Assembly: GCA_021808365.1 (NCBI GenBank)
Contig: JAKBBU010000019.1
Span: 1 to 35,582, forward strand
Length of the DNA stretch: 35,582 nucleotides
Direction of reading: 5' to 3'
Source of the DNA: Pseudomonadota bacterium
Lineage (GTDB): Bacteria; Pseudomonadota; Gammaproteobacteria; JAKBBU01
The translations under genes were made by a program, and so were the position numbers. Below the pieces are notes generated by a model, which saw only the letters and a list, made by a program, of their open reading frames with translations, was not told where the DNA came from and made no database searches. Positions 18,748-30,672 of the stretch are shown one piece after another; position 1 is the stretch's first letter; the number at the start of each line of letters is the position of its first letter.

Positions 18748-19338
18748 TTATGAATGGAGGTGTTGTAATTCAGCCAGCGTGTGTGCTTGGATTAAACTAC
18801 TTAAGACATCTTGGCCAAGGGCCTTACCAATTTTCGAAAGCGAAAATAAACCACAGACGCAATGCTGTTCCTCATCAATATCAACAACGAGGGCATAATG
18901 CTGTTTTTGCGCGCGTAAAGTACTCACAATGTGGCCAACTTTTGCATGGCGAAGTTGCTCACGATCAAAGGTAAGCAATTCTTGCTGAGGCGTCATTACA
19001 TCTCGCACTTTTACTTTTGCACGAGGAATTTTTCGATCCTGAATGACTTTAACGGTGCGAGAACCTAAAATATCACCGGAATTGATCAATCCTTCAACAC
19101 GGTTCTCACTATTTTTGACCAAGAGTGTGTGTTCATCGCAGACGCGCATCTCAATGAGTGCATTGGTAATTAATTCATCAACACCAATGGTGGTTGGCTT
19201 GTACTTGCTAAAGTCGATCATCACACTCAGAGCGGGGTCTTCAAGGCGAATAACTTCGGGAAGCTCGGCTGAATGCAGATAAGGACTGTTGGGCGCAAGG
19301 GTGATGGTTGGGAGTGTTTCATAGTCTTTCATTGGCAT
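18748..19338 (-). CDS. CBS-domain protein
   Basis: Soluble protein of 196 residues. Two CBS-type domains are visible, roughly residues 45-105 (DELITNALIEMR, LLVKNSENRVEGLINSGDIL) and 110-185 (KVRDVMTPQQELLTF, HYALVVDID, CGLFSLSKIGKALG). CBS pairs usually bind adenine nucleotides and sense energy or redox state. No enzymatic domain is attached, so this is a stand-alone sensor or regulator. AAGGA lies six bases before the ATG. It probably leads a two-gene operon with cytochrome b561; what it regulates is not known. Confidence 0.85.
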   Translation of the reverse strand: MPMKDYETLPTITLAPNSPYLHSAELPEVIRLEDPALSVMIDFSKYKPTTIGVDELITNALIEMRVCDEHTLLVKNSENRVEGLINSGDILGSRTVKVIQDRKIPRAKVKVRDVMTPQQELLTFDREQLRHAKVGHIVSTLRAQKQHYALVVDIDEEQHCVCGLFSLSKIGKALGQDVLSSLIQAHTLAELQHLHS

Positions 19339-19509
19339 ATTGAATCCTTAAAAGAAAATCCTATTTGAATTGAGAGTATATCCGAGCTACAACCGATATT
19401 CTAGAGATAGAGTTGGTCTATTTTTAATCGTGTTTCTAACTTGATTGCCGCACCATAACCCGCTAGGATCTGCCTGGATAAAAAATTCGATCACCAAAGA
19501 GGTTTTCTA

Positions 19510-20928
19510 ATGAGTAAAGAAATTAAAACGCAATTGGTTGTGCTGGGTAGTGGGCCTGGCGGGTATTCTGCGGCCTTTCGTGCAGCTGATTTAGGTCTAC
19601 AAGTTGTCTTAATTGAGCGTCGTGCAAGCCTCGGCGGGGTGTGCCTGAATGTGGGATGTATTCCTTCCAAGGCGTTGTTGCATGCGGCAAAAGTGATCGA
19701 AGAGACGCGAGAAATGGCTGTTCATGGGATCGATTTTGGTCAGCCCAAGGTTGAAGCTTCAAAATTACGCGCTTGGAAAAATGGTGTGGTTAAAAAATTA
19801 ACAGGCGGCTTGGGTATGTTGGCCAAGCAGCGTAAAGTTCAAGTTGTCACAGGTGTGGGAAGTTTTGTGTCACCCCATGAATTAGTTGTTGCAGGGGCCG
19901 ATGGGGAAACCGTGATCCATTTTGAGCATGCGATTATTGCAGCTGGTTCAGAACCTGTGCGTTTGCCGTTTCTTCCTGATGATCCACGAATCATTGATTC
20001 CACCGGTGCCTTAGAACTTGAAAAAATTGATGGTGAAATGTTGGTACTAGGTGGCGGCATCATCGGTATGGAAATGGCGACGGTGTATCAAGCCCTCGGT
20101 ACGAGTTTGACCGTGGTTGAAATGATGGATCAATTAATTCCAGGTTGCGATAAAGACATCGTTGCACCTTTACAAAAACGTTGGCAAAAGCGTTTGAAGA
20201 ATTTATATTTAGAAACAAAAGTGACGAAAGTGGAAGCGAAAAAGGATGGACTGTGGGTTACTTTTGAAGGTAAGAGTGCGCCCAAAGAACCTCAACGTTT
20301 TGATCAAATTCTCTCCGCTGTAGGTCGTCGTCCAAATGGCGATAAAATTGGTGCAGAAAAAGCGGGTGTAAAGGTTGATCGTGGTTTTATTTCTGTCGAT
20401 AAACAATTACGCACCAATGTACCGCATATTTTTGCGATCGGTGATATTGTTGGGCAACCGATGCTTGCGCATAAAGCAGTCCCAGAAGGGCGTACAGCTG
20501 CAGAAGTCATTGCCGGAAAGAAACACTTTTTTGATCCAAAATGTATTCCTGCTGTGGCGTATACGGATCCTGAAATTGCTTGGGCAGGATTGACTGAAAC
20601 AGAAGCTAAAAAACAAAATATTGAATACGGCAAGGGCGTTTTCCCCTGGGCAGCCAGCGGTCGTTCCTTGAGCTTGGGGCGTGACGAAGGGATCACTAAG
20701 CTTTTATTTGATAAGAAAACACATCGCATTTTAGGTGCAGGCATTGTTGGCCCTAATGCAGGTGATTTAATTTCTGAAGTAGCTTTGGCGATTGAAATGG
20801 GTTGTGATGCTGATGATATTTCGCTCACTGTTCATCCTCACCCAACTTTATCTGAAACGATCATGATGGCGACAGAAGCATTTGAAGGAACGATCACGGA
20901 TCTTTATATGCCTAAAAAGGCGGAATAA
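19510..20928 (+). CDS. lpdA: Dihydrolipoamide dehydrogenase
   Basis: FAD-dependent E3 subunit of pyruvate and 2-oxoglutarate dehydrogenase complexes, reoxidising lipoamide with NAD+. It has 472 residues. The FAD motif GSGPGGYSAAFRAADLG is at 13-29. The redox disulfide C45/C50 is in GGVCLNVGCIPSK. The NAD motif GGGIIGMEMA lies in the middle, and the C-terminal catalytic pair H444 and E449 is in HPHPTLSE. AGAGG precedes the ATG by eight bases. The E1 and E2 genes are not in this window. The divergent 171-base gap to the CBS gene probably holds promoters for both. Confidence 0.96.
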   Translation: MSKEIKTQLVVLGSGPGGYSAAFRAADLGLQVVLIERRASLGGVCLNVGCIPSKALLHAAKVIEETREMAVHGIDFGQPKVEASKLRAWKNGVVKKLTGGLGMLAKQRKVQVVTGVGSFVSPHELVVAGADGETVIHFEHAIIAAGSEPVRLPFLPDDPRIIDSTGALELEKIDGEMLVLGGGIIGMEMATVYQALGTSLTVVEMMDQLIPGCDKDIVAPLQKRWQKRLKNLYLETKVTKVEAKKDGLWVTFEGKSAPKEPQRFDQILSAVGRRPNGDKIGAEKAGVKVDRGFISVDKQLRTNVPHIFAIGDIVGQPMLAHKAVPEGRTAAEVIAGKKHFFDPKCIPAVAYTDPEIAWAGLTETEAKKQNIEYGKGVFPWAASGRSLSLGRDEGITKLLFDKKTHRILGAGIVGPNAGDLISEVALAIEMGCDADDISLTVHPHPTLSETIMMATEAFEGTITDLYMPKKAE

Positions 20929-20929
20929 A

Positions 20930-21358
20930 ATTCTTATTCGTGATGCAACATCTTCGGATCTGCCTCGTCTTTTTGAGATCGAGGCAGCCTGCCAAGCTTT
21001 TCCCTGGACGGAAACAATCCTAGCCGATTGCCTTCGTGTGCATTACCCAACATGGATCATTGAACAAGAAGGTATTGTATGCGCTTTTTTAATTGTTCAA
21101 CCCATTTTAGATGAATGTCATATTTTAAATCTAGCCGTCGATCCTGTTTATCAGCGCCGAGGATTTGCCTCTGCATTGTTGGCGCATCTTTTTAAAACCA
21201 TAAAAGCCGAGCGTTTTCTCTTAGAAGTTCGAGTTTCTAATACGGCTGCTATTGAGCTTTACAAAAAACTTGGATTCATTGAATTAAGTCGTCGCAAAGA
21301 TTATTATCCTACGGCACAAGGACGTGAAGACGCGATTGTGTTAAGTATATCTTTTTAA
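20930..21358 (+). CDS. rimI: Ribosomal protein alanine acetyltransferase (RimI-like)
   Basis: GNAT-family N-acetyltransferase of 142 residues; in E. coli RimI acetylates the N-terminal alanine of ribosomal protein S18. Seen: acetyl-CoA motif LAVDPVYQRRGFASALLAHL, the VRVSNTAAIELYKKLGF stretch, and the RimI-type end YYPTAQGREDAIVL. There is no ATG, GTG or TTG near the expected N-terminus. Alignment by eye to E. coli RimI puts the start at the ATT at 20930, with AAAGG nine bases upstream and one base after the lpdA stop. The alternative is the TTG at 20882, which would overlap lpdA by 47 bases and add 16 basic residues. Confidence 0.88.
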   Translation: MLIRDATSSDLPRLFEIEAACQAFPWTETILADCLRVHYPTWIIEQEGIVCAFLIVQPILDECHILNLAVDPVYQRRGFASALLAHLFKTIKAERFLLEVRVSNTAAIELYKKLGFIELSRRKDYYPTAQGREDAIVLSISF

Positions 21359-21362
21359 CAAT

Positions 21363-21381
21363 CTTACAGTGATGCTGTAAG
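21363..21381. other. Hairpin between rimI and the oxidoreductase gene
   Basis: CTTACAG, 5 bases, CTGTAAG gives a perfect 7-bp stem directly after the rimI stop. It is not followed by a T-run; the next gene's ribosome binding site (GGGAG) starts about seven bases later. Confidence 0.4.
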
Positions 21382-21398
21382 CAAACAGGGAGTTTGAT

Positions 21399-22394
21399 AT
21401 GACTATTTCAGCTATGGTGATTGAGGCATTTGGTGATGCCAATGTATTTAAGAAGCAATCAATCCAAAAACCTTTAGCCAACCCCGGACAACTCTTGATT
21501 GAAGTTAAGGCCAGTAGCATCAATCCTCTAGATATTAAAATTCGCAGTAATCAACTTGGGCAGTTTTGTCCACCTTTTCCTGCAGTATTACACGGGGATG
21601 TCGCTGGAATAGTCAGTGCAGTTGGTGCTGATGTAAAAGGTTTTAAAGTAGGCGATGAAGTCTATGGTTGTGCCGGCGGTGTTGGGCAATTGCAAGGCGC
21701 GTTAACTCAGCTTATGTCGGTTGATGCACATTTAATGGCCCATAAACCAAAAAATCTCAGTATGACTGAGGCCGCGGCAATGCCGCTTGTTAGCCTTACA
21801 GCATGGTTAGCGTTAAAAGATATGGCGCATCTTGCTGCACATCAAACGATTTTAATTTATGGTGCAACAGGAGGCGTAGGGCATCTTGCTGTACAATTAG
21901 CGAAAGCCATCGGTGCAGAAGTGACGACCACGGTTGGCAGCGATGAAAAAAAGGCACTTGCAAAAAAAATGGGTGCCGATCATATCGTGAACCATCAACA
22001 TACTTCGATTCCTGATATGGTTCAGCAATTTACCAATGGCCTTGGTTATGATGTTGTTTTTGACACCGTTGGAAATGAATATTTAGACCAAGCCTTTCAA
22101 GCTGCACGGATAGGTGGACATGTTGTGAGTATTCTTGCTAGAGGCACACATGATTTATCACCCTTGTCTGGTAAAACCTTATCAGCTGTGATGCAACCCT
22201 TACCCTTAATTACAGGTGTAGGTCGTCAACATTACGGTGAAATTCTCACTGAAATAGCTGCCTTGGTTGAAGCCGGTAAAATAAAACCGCTGATCAATCA
22301 ACAGCAATTTAAATTTTCCGAGGTGGCTGCTGCTCATCATTATTTCGAGCAAGGCCGTGCGATTGGAAAAGTTGTGTTGGAGAATGATCTTTAA
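21399..22394 (+). CDS. Zinc-free quinone oxidoreductase (MDR superfamily)
   Basis: NAD(P)H-dependent oxidoreductase of the medium-chain dehydrogenase/reductase superfamily, 331 residues. The N-terminal GroES-like domain (SSINPLDIKIRS, VLHGDVAGIVSAVG) is followed by the nucleotide-binding fold with GATGGVGHLAVQLAKAIGA near residues 154-172. The cysteine cluster for structural zinc is absent, as in the zeta-crystallin/QOR type. GGGAG lies seven bases before the ATG. The physiological substrate cannot be told from the sequence; it probably detoxifies quinones or enals. It lies downstream of rimI but need not be co-transcribed. Confidence 0.92.
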   Translation: MTISAMVIEAFGDANVFKKQSIQKPLANPGQLLIEVKASSINPLDIKIRSNQLGQFCPPFPAVLHGDVAGIVSAVGADVKGFKVGDEVYGCAGGVGQLQGALTQLMSVDAHLMAHKPKNLSMTEAAAMPLVSLTAWLALKDMAHLAAHQTILIYGATGGVGHLAVQLAKAIGAEVTTTVGSDEKKALAKKMGADHIVNHQHTSIPDMVQQFTNGLGYDVVFDTVGNEYLDQAFQAARIGGHVVSILARGTHDLSPLSGKTLSAVMQPLPLITGVGRQHYGEILTEIAALVEAGKIKPLINQQQFKFSEVAAAHHYFEQGRAIGKVVLENDL

Positions 22395-22569
22395 AATCTC
22401 AAATCTTAGCATCGAAGAAATAGATGATGAGTATAAGATTATCGATGTTTTTAGGGTTTATTTTGGCCCAAATAACGGAGTTGACTTAGATCTTTCTGAA
22501 CATTCTATTCCTCATGATAAGCCATTGAATTTTGAATCTTATTGCCGTAGGAGCAAGGCTACGAGCTAA
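22384..22569 (+). CDS. Small hypothetical reading frame, doubtful
   Basis: A 61-residue frame starting at an ATG that overlaps the end of the oxidoreductase gene by eleven bases. The sequence has alternating acidic and hydrophobic residues (SIEEIDDEYKIIDVF) and resembles no family I recognise. The only ribosome-binding-like bases (GGAG) are one base from the ATG, too close to work well. Its last codons run into a small inverted repeat (CGTAG/CTACG, 22546-22563). It may be a gene remnant or a chance frame. Confidence 0.25.
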   Translation: MIFKISNLSIEEIDDEYKIIDVFRVYFGPNNGVDLDLSEHSIPHDKPLNFESYCRRSKATS

Positions 22570-22610
22570 ATTCAAATTTTAGTCCCTTTACAGAAGGAAA
22601 CAAACGGCCT

Positions 22611-22638
22611 AATCTTTCCTTATCAAGAAGGAAAGATT
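22611..22638. terminator. Perfect hairpin at the 3' side of ligA
   Basis: AATCTTTCCTT, loop ATCAAG, AAGGAAAGATT: a perfect 11-bp stem about 38 bases beyond the ligA stop. It separates ligA (minus) from the convergent oxidoreductase gene. It could end transcripts from either side, but no T-run follows on either strand, so intrinsic termination is uncertain. Confidence 0.4.
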
Positions 22639-22675
22639 ATGAGTTGTTAGTTGTTACACTTAATTCAAAAAAGAC

Positions 22676-25722
<3,047 letters not shown>

Positions 25723-25735
25723 TTTTTTTTCATAA

Positions 25736-26053
25736 TTAATGTGCTATAACCAACCCAAGTAGTTCAATAATTGGAGGCTTTAAAGCGCCTTTGGCATGGC
25801 GTTGTCTTGCTTCCCAACGATCATGGGCTGCTTGTAAATTAAGCCAGAAATCTGTATCAACTTCAAACAAATCAGCAAGTTTAACCGATTCATCCACGGA
25901 GAGTCGCCGACGATTTTTACAAATATCATTGACTGTTTTACGAGATAAATCCATAACGCTTGCTAATTGTTTTTGGCTGATCTTAAGTGGGCGTAAAAAT
26001 TCCTCCTTTAACATTTCGCCAACAGTAGTTGGTTCTCTTAAATCAGTATCCAT
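25736..26053 (-). CDS. higA: HigA-family transcriptional regulator/antitoxin
   Basis: Protein of 105 residues with a helix-turn-helix of the HigA/VapI type at about residues 10-65 (TVGEMLKEEFLRPLKISQKQLA, SRKTVNDICKNRRRLSVDESVKLADLF, DFWLNLQAAHD). In the usual pair a small HigB toxin gene lies just upstream; here the 167 bases to carB contain none, so it looks orphaned. AGGAGG gives a strong ribosome binding site. A near-consensus promoter and a palindromic operator precede it, so it may still repress itself. It is convergent with hemB. Confidence 0.88.
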   Translation of the reverse strand: MDTDLREPTTVGEMLKEEFLRPLKISQKQLASVMDLSRKTVNDICKNRRRLSVDESVKLADLFEVDTDFWLNLQAAHDRWEARQRHAKGALKPPIIELLGLVIAH

Positions 26054-26074
26054 AATTACCTCCTATATCAGTCA

Positions 26075-26103
26075 GATTACACAGTAATCGTCCATAATGT
26101 CAA
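26075..26103 (-). promoter_or_regulatory. higA promoter with operator palindrome
   Basis: On the minus strand the -35 is a perfect TTGACA (26098-26103), the spacer is 16 bases, and the -10 is TGTAAT (26076-26081). The palindrome GATTAC, 3 bases, GTAATC at 26075-26089 covers the -10. This is the layout expected for autorepression by a HigA dimer. It lies about 20 bases before the higA start codon. Confidence 0.7.
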
Positions 26104-26159
26104 ATTTGATGAAATTTTAGTCTGTCTTAAATTTGTCTAAAATGAGCTAGAAGTACCCA

Positions 26160-26189
26160 TTCGCAATTTCCCTCCAACCCGTATAAAAT
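26160..26189 (+). promoter_or_regulatory. Possible carB promoter
   Basis: A TAAAAT -10 (26184-26189) with a TTCGCA -35 (26160-26165) and an 18-base spacer lies 31 bases before the carB start. The -35 match is moderate. No pyrimidine-type leader or attenuator is visible in the short space before the gene. Confidence 0.4.
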
Positions 26190-26220
26190 AGCCACTTTCT
26201 TTGACCACGACAGGATCACC

Positions 26221-29200
26221 ATGCCAAAACGAACTGATCTAAAAACCATCCTGATCCTGGGGGCTGGGCCGATCATCATTGGGCAAGCCTGTGAATTCGA
26301 CTATTCCGGCGCGCAGGCGTGTAAGGCCTTGCGTGAGGAAGGCTACCGCGTGATATTGGTCAATTCTAATCCAGCCACCATCATGACCGATCCCGAGATG
26401 GCCGATGTGACCTACATCGAGCCGCTGCATTGGGAAGTTCTGCGTAAAATCATCGAAAAAGAACGCCCCGATGCGATCTTGCCGACGATGGGAGGACAGA
26501 CAGCGTTGAATTGTGCGCTTGATCTAGCTCAGGAAGGTGTATTGGATGAATTCAATGTTGAGCTAATCGGGGCTAATCAGGCGGCCATAAAAAAAGCCGA
26601 GGATCGCGAATTATTCCGGCAAGCGATGGAGCATATCGGTCTCGACATGCCACGTTCAAAAATTGCACATACCTTGGACGAAGCGCTTGAAGCGCAAGCC
26701 GCTGTGGGTTACCCAACCATCATTCGTCCCTCATTTACTATGGGTGGCACCGGCGGTGGAATTGCCTATAACCGCGAAGAATTCATTGATATTTGTCTGC
26801 GCGGGCTTGAATTATCACCCAATCACGAATTACTGATCGAAGAATCGATCATTGGCTGGAAAGAATTTGAAATGGAAGTGATCCGTGATCGCAATGACAA
26901 TTGCATTATCGTGTGCTCCATCGAAAATTTTGATGCTATGGGTGTGCACACTGGTGATTCGATCACTGTGGCACCGGCGCAAACGCTCACCGATAAAGAA
27001 TACCAATGGATGCGTAATGCCTCGATTGCAGTTTTGCGTGAAATTGGTGTTGAAACAGGTGGTTCTAATGTTCAATTTGGTGTGAATCCCAAAGATGGTC
27101 GTGTCATTATTATCGAAATGAATCCACGCGTGTCGCGATCATCAGCGCTTGCGTCAAAAGCCACTGGATTTCCCATTGCAAGAATCGCTGCAAAATTAGC
27201 CGTGGGTTATACGCTCGATGAATTAAAAAATGAAATTACAAGTGGACAAACGCCCGCATCATTTGAACCATCAATTGATTATGTTGTCACAAAAATTCCA
27301 CGATTTAATTTCGAAAAATTCCCTCATGTGAATGCACGTTTGACCACGCAAATGAAATCCGTGGGTGAGGTGATGGCGATCGGCCGTAATTTTCAAGAGT
27401 CTTTGCAAAAAGCGATGCGCGGTCTTGAAATTGGTGTGGACGGATTTAATTCCGAAATTGAAGCAGAAGCCCTCGATATGCTTCGTGTGATTGGCCGTGA
27501 ATTACAGCGTCCAAGTGCGGAGCGCTTATGGTACATTGGCGATGCATTTCGTCTCGGCATGGGACTTGAAGAAGTTAACGAATTAACCGGTATTGATCCG
27601 TGGTTTTTATCGCAAATTGAAGATTTAATTGAAACCGAGGAAGCGATTTGCCCTGAAAATTTTAAAAAATTAGATCGTGATCATTTGTGTCAACTCAAAC
27701 GCCAAGGCTTTTCTGACCGCCGTTTAGCGTATTTATTTCGTGTGAGCGAAGCGCAAATTCGCCAACGGCGACATGATTTTAATCTTCGTCCAGTGTACAA
27801 ACGCGTCGATACCTGTGCTGCTGAATTTACAACGAGCACCGCTTATTTATATTCAACCTATGATGAAGAATGTGAAGCTACGCCAACGAGCCGTGAAAAA
27901 ATTGTTGTGCTTGGTGGTGGCCCAAATCGAATCGGGCAGGGCATTGAATTTGATTATTGCTGCGTTCACGCGGTATTAGCGCTTCGCGAAGCCGGTTATG
28001 AAACGATCATGATCAATTGCAACCCTGAAACAGTTTCAACCGATTATGATGTGTCAGATCGTCTTTATTTTGAACCCCTGACCCTGGAAGATGTGCTTGA
28101 AATTATTCATCTTGAAAAACCTAAGGGCGTGATCGTTCAATTTGGTGGGCAAACACCTTTACGTTTAGCACGTGCGCTGGAAGCAGCGGGTGTGCCAATT
28201 TTAGGGACATCGCCTGATGCAATTGATCGTGCAGAAGATCGCGATCGTTTTCAAGACTTGATAGAGCGTTTAAAATTACAGCAGCCCGCGAACGGTACGG
28301 TTCGCACGTTTGAAGAAGCAATTAAAGTCAGTGAACGCATTGGTTATCCGCTCATGGTTCGGCCTTCCTATGTCTTAGGTGGCCGCGCGATGGAGATTGT
28401 GTACAACCAAAAAGAATTGCAACGTTATTTGCACGATGCGGTGCGAGTCTCGAATGATTCTCCTGTACTCTTGGATCATTTTTTAGATGATGCGATTGAA
28501 GTGGATCTCGATGCCGTTTCCGATGGTAAAGATGTGGTGATCGGCGGGATCATGGAGCACATTGAACAAGCCGGTGTTCATTCGGGTGATTCCTGTTGTT
28601 CTTTGCCGCCGCACACTTTAGATCCGGCGATTCAAGATCAATTGCGTGCTCAAATGAAAGCCATTGCCAAAGAATTAGGTGTGATCGGTTTAATGAATGC
28701 ACAATTTGCGATTCAAGGTCGTGAAATTTTTATCATCGAAGTAAACCCACGTGCCTCACGGACCGTGCCCTTTGTTTCAAAAGCCACGGGAATTCCCTTG
28801 GCAAAAGTTGCTGCACGTTGTATGGTGGGTATTTCATTGGTGGAGCAGGGTGTGATGAATGAAGTGATTCCACCTTATTTTTCCGTAAAAGTGCCGGTTT
28901 TCCCCTTCATCAAATTGCCAGGCGCCGATCCAATCTTAGGCCCTGAAATGAAATCAACTGGCGAAGTCATGGGTGTGGGTGATACATTTGGCGCAGCCTT
29001 TGCCAAGGGGCAATTGGCGAGCGGATTTACAATTAAACCCACAGGTAAAGTTTTTATCAGTGTACGCAATGGTGATAAAAAAGGTGCAATTTCTGTTGCA
29101 AATGATTTAATTCGTCGAGGTTATTCTTTAGTGGCTACGCGCGGTACAGCCGATTATTTGCGGCAAGCAGGGCTTGTTTGCGAGCACGTGAATAAAGTGT

Positions 29201-29442
29201 TTGATGGGCAACCGCATATTGTGGATATGATTAAAAGCGATGAAATTTGTTTTATCATTAATACGACGGAAGGGCAAACAGCGATTGCCGATTCGTATTT
29301 GATTCGACGCAGTGCCTTACAGCATCGTGTTCCCTATACAACAACGTTGGCTGGCGCTTTTGCAGCCACGGTTGCGATGGATTTTGAAGCCAGGCAGCAA
29401 ATTGCAGATTTGCAAGCTTTACATCGGTCTTGCGAAAATTAA
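26221..29442 (+). CDS. carB: Carbamoyl-phosphate synthase large subunit
   Basis: Makes carbamoyl phosphate from bicarbonate, ATP and ammonia for pyrimidines and arginine. It has 1073 residues, full family length. The two homologous halves each start with a Rossmann-type motif ([21 protein letters not shown] near 10, [20 protein letters not shown] near 560) followed by an ATP-grasp domain ([26 protein letters not shown]). The C-terminal 140 residues form the MGS-like regulatory domain. AGGA lies six bases before the ATG. The small subunit gene carA, usually adjacent, is not in the window, so ammonia delivery needs a distant carA. Confidence 0.97.
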   Translation: MPKRTDLKTILILGAGPIIIGQACEFDYSGAQACKALREEGYRVILVNSNPATIMTDPEMADVTYIEPLHWEVLRKIIEKERPDAILPTMGGQTALNCALDLAQEGVLDEFNVELIGANQAAIKKAEDRELFRQAMEHIGLDMPRSKIAHTLDEALEAQAAVGYPTIIRPSFTMGGTGGGIAYNREEFIDICLRGLELSPNHELLIEESIIGWKEFEMEVIRDRNDNCIIVCSIENFDAMGVHTGDSITVAPAQTLTDKEYQWMRNASIAVLREIGVETGGSNVQFGVNPKDGRVIIIEMNPRVSRSSALASKATGFPIARIAAKLAVGYTLDELKNEITSGQTPASFEPSIDYVVTKIPRFNFEKFPHVNARLTTQMKSVGEVMAIGRNFQESLQKAMRGLEIGVDGFNSEIEAEALDMLRVIGRELQRPSAERLWYIGDAFRLGMGLEEVNELTGIDPWFLSQIEDLIETEEAICPENFKKLDRDHLCQLKRQGFSDRRLAYLFRVSEAQIRQRRHDFNLRPVYKRVDTCAAEFTTSTAYLYSTYDEECEATPTSREKIVVLGGGPNRIGQGIEFDYCCVHAVLALREAGYETIMINCNPETVSTDYDVSDRLYFEPLTLEDVLEIIHLEKPKGVIVQFGGQTPLRLARALEAAGVPILGTSPDAIDRAEDRDRFQDLIERLKLQQPANGTVRTFEEAIKVSERIGYPLMVRPSYVLGGRAMEIVYNQKELQRYLHDAVRVSNDSPVLLDHFLDDAIEVDLDAVSDGKDVVIGGIMEHIEQAGVHSGDSCCSLPPHTLDPAIQDQLRAQMKAIAKELGVIGLMNAQFAIQGREIFIIEVNPRASRTVPFVSKATGIPLAKVAARCMVGISLVEQGVMNEVIPPYFSVKVPVFPFIKLPGADPILGPEMKSTGEVMGVGDTFGAAFAKGQLASGFTIKPTGKVFISVRNGDKKGAISVANDLIRRGYSLVATRGTADYLRQAGLVCEHVNKVFDGQPHIVDMIKSDEICFIINTTEGQTAIADSYLIRRSALQHRVPYTTTLAGAFAATVAMDFEARQQIADLQALHRSCEN

Positions 29443-29452
29443 GTTTATAAAT

Positions 29453-29495
29453 GTAGGTTGGGTTAGAGCAGCCGACAGGCTGAACGTAACCCAAC
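29453..29495. repeat. REP-like palindrome, GTTGGGTTA family, copy 2
   Basis: Arms GTTGGGTTA and TAACCCAAC with an inner CAGCC/GGCTG stem around GACA. It matches the inverse of the element at 149-194 with only about four differences over the shared length. It lies between carB and greA on the same strand, 11 bases after the carB stop, and may mark the transcript end of carB. Confidence 0.8.
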
Positions 29496-29552
29496 AATTG
29501 CGTTAATTGGAAACATTCAATTTTAGAAATGGACGTTTCCCAAGGAGAAAAA

Positions 29553-30062
29553 ATGGAAAGAGTCCCCATGACCATCAGAGGCGCCATCCGCCTTCGTGAA
29601 GAATTAAAACGATTAAAATCAGTCGAACGCCCGCGAATTATTCGCGCCATCGAAGAAGCACGTGCCCATGGCGATCTCAAAGAAAATGCTGAATATCATG
29701 CTGCAAAGGAGCAACAAAGTTTCGTAGAAGGGCGGATCAAAGAAATTGAAGGGAAACTTTCGCGTGCGCAAGAAATTGATATTAGTAAAATCGAAAATAA
29801 AGGTAAAGTTATTTTTGGTGCAACTGTCAAGCTGACACACATTGAAAAAGAAGAATTAGTGATGTACGAAATTGTGGGTGAAGATGAGGCTGACATTAAA
29901 GAAGGGAAGATTTCCTTTGCCTCTCCCCTGGCGCGCGCCATCATCGGTCGCGAAGAAGGTGATGAAGTTCAAGTGAAAACGCCTTCAGGCCTTGTTGAAT
30001 ATGAGATCACAGAGGTTGAATACCGTGTTGAAGAAATCTTCATTGAAAAGGACGAGGATTAA
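29553..30062 (+). CDS. greA: Transcription elongation factor GreA
   Basis: Binds RNA polymerase through the secondary channel and promotes cleavage of backtracked RNA. It has 169 residues. The N-terminal coiled coil carries the acidic tip ([17 protein letters not shown]), and the C-terminal FKBP-like domain contains [22 protein letters not shown] and [12 protein letters not shown] 29553 is chosen: AAGGAG is five bases upstream, and [11 protein letters not shown] matches the usual start. The upstream frame to 29529 is not needed. The C-terminus is about ten residues longer than E. coli GreA and acidic; this tail overlaps the trpF start. Confidence 0.95.
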   Translation: MERVPMTIRGAIRLREELKRLKSVERPRIIRAIEEARAHGDLKENAEYHAAKEQQSFVEGRIKEIEGKLSRAQEIDISKIENKGKVIFGATVKLTHIEKEELVMYEIVGEDEADIKEGKISFASPLARAIIGREEGDEVQVKTPSGLVEYEITEVEYRVEEIFIEKDED

Positions 30063-30672
30063 AATCTGTGGAATTAGCACACCGGAACAAGCGCTTTGGG
30101 CTGTTGAAGCGGGTGCAGATGCGATTGGCCTCATGTTTTATGATAAAAGTTCACGCGCTGTAACGATCGATCAAGCCGTAGCTATTTGTGCTGTTCTACC
30201 ACCTTTTGTATCAGCCGTGGGTGTGTTTGTTGATCCTGATCCAAGCTGGGTTCATGCAGTGATTGATCAAGTACCTCTCGCGCTGCTTCAATTTCATGGC
30301 TTCGAGCGTGATTCGTTTTGTGATTCATTTCAAATGCCTTTTACTAAAGCGATCCCTATGAATGAGCACACTCATTTAGAAGATTCAATTCAAGCCTATC
30401 CTCATGCTAAAGCGTTTTTATTGGATACTGCAAGTTCAAAAGGGTTTGGTGGAACGGGGCAGTCGTTTGATTGGTCTGTGATCCCTAAATCGATTTCACG
30501 CCCCATTATTTTGGCGGGTGGATTAACGCCCGAAAATGTTGCAGAAGCGATTTTGCAAGTGGATCCCTTTGCTGTGGATGTGAGCAGCGGCGTTGAGTCT
30601 GCGCCAGGCGTGAAAGATCCAGAAAAAATTAAACAATTTATGAAAGAGGTGAATTGTGCAAAATCTTCCTGA
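30043..30672 (+). CDS. trpF: Phosphoribosylanthranilate isomerase
   Basis: TIM-barrel isomerase of tryptophan synthesis, 209 residues from the TTG at 30043. Seen: KICGIS with the catalytic cysteine near the N-terminus, [17 protein letters not shown], the LLDT catalytic aspartate region followed by [11 protein letters not shown], and [10 protein letters not shown] with [10 protein letters not shown] near the C-terminus. The frame is open back to 29992 inside greA. GTG 30025 with AGAGG nine bases upstream is a reasonable alternative; TTG 30043 best fits the family length. It overlaps greA by 20 bases and trpB by 17. Confidence 0.93.
   Translation: MKRTRIKICGISTPEQALWAVEAGADAIGLMFYDKSSRAVTIDQAVAICAVLPPFVSAVGVFVDPDPSWVHAVIDQVPLALLQFHGFERDSFCDSFQMPFTKAIPMNEHTHLEDSIQAYPHAKAFLLDTASSKGFGGTGQSFDWSVIPKSISRPIILAGGLTPENVAEAILQVDPFAVDVSSGVESAPGVKDPEKIKQFMKEVNCAKSS

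Noticed and set aside
26054-26220. A possible remnant of a HigB toxin before higA (a short frame ending in IMDDYCVI on the minus strand)
   Set aside because: The similarity is limited to a few residues, and the region is better explained by the promoter and operator. No usable coding sequence is present.
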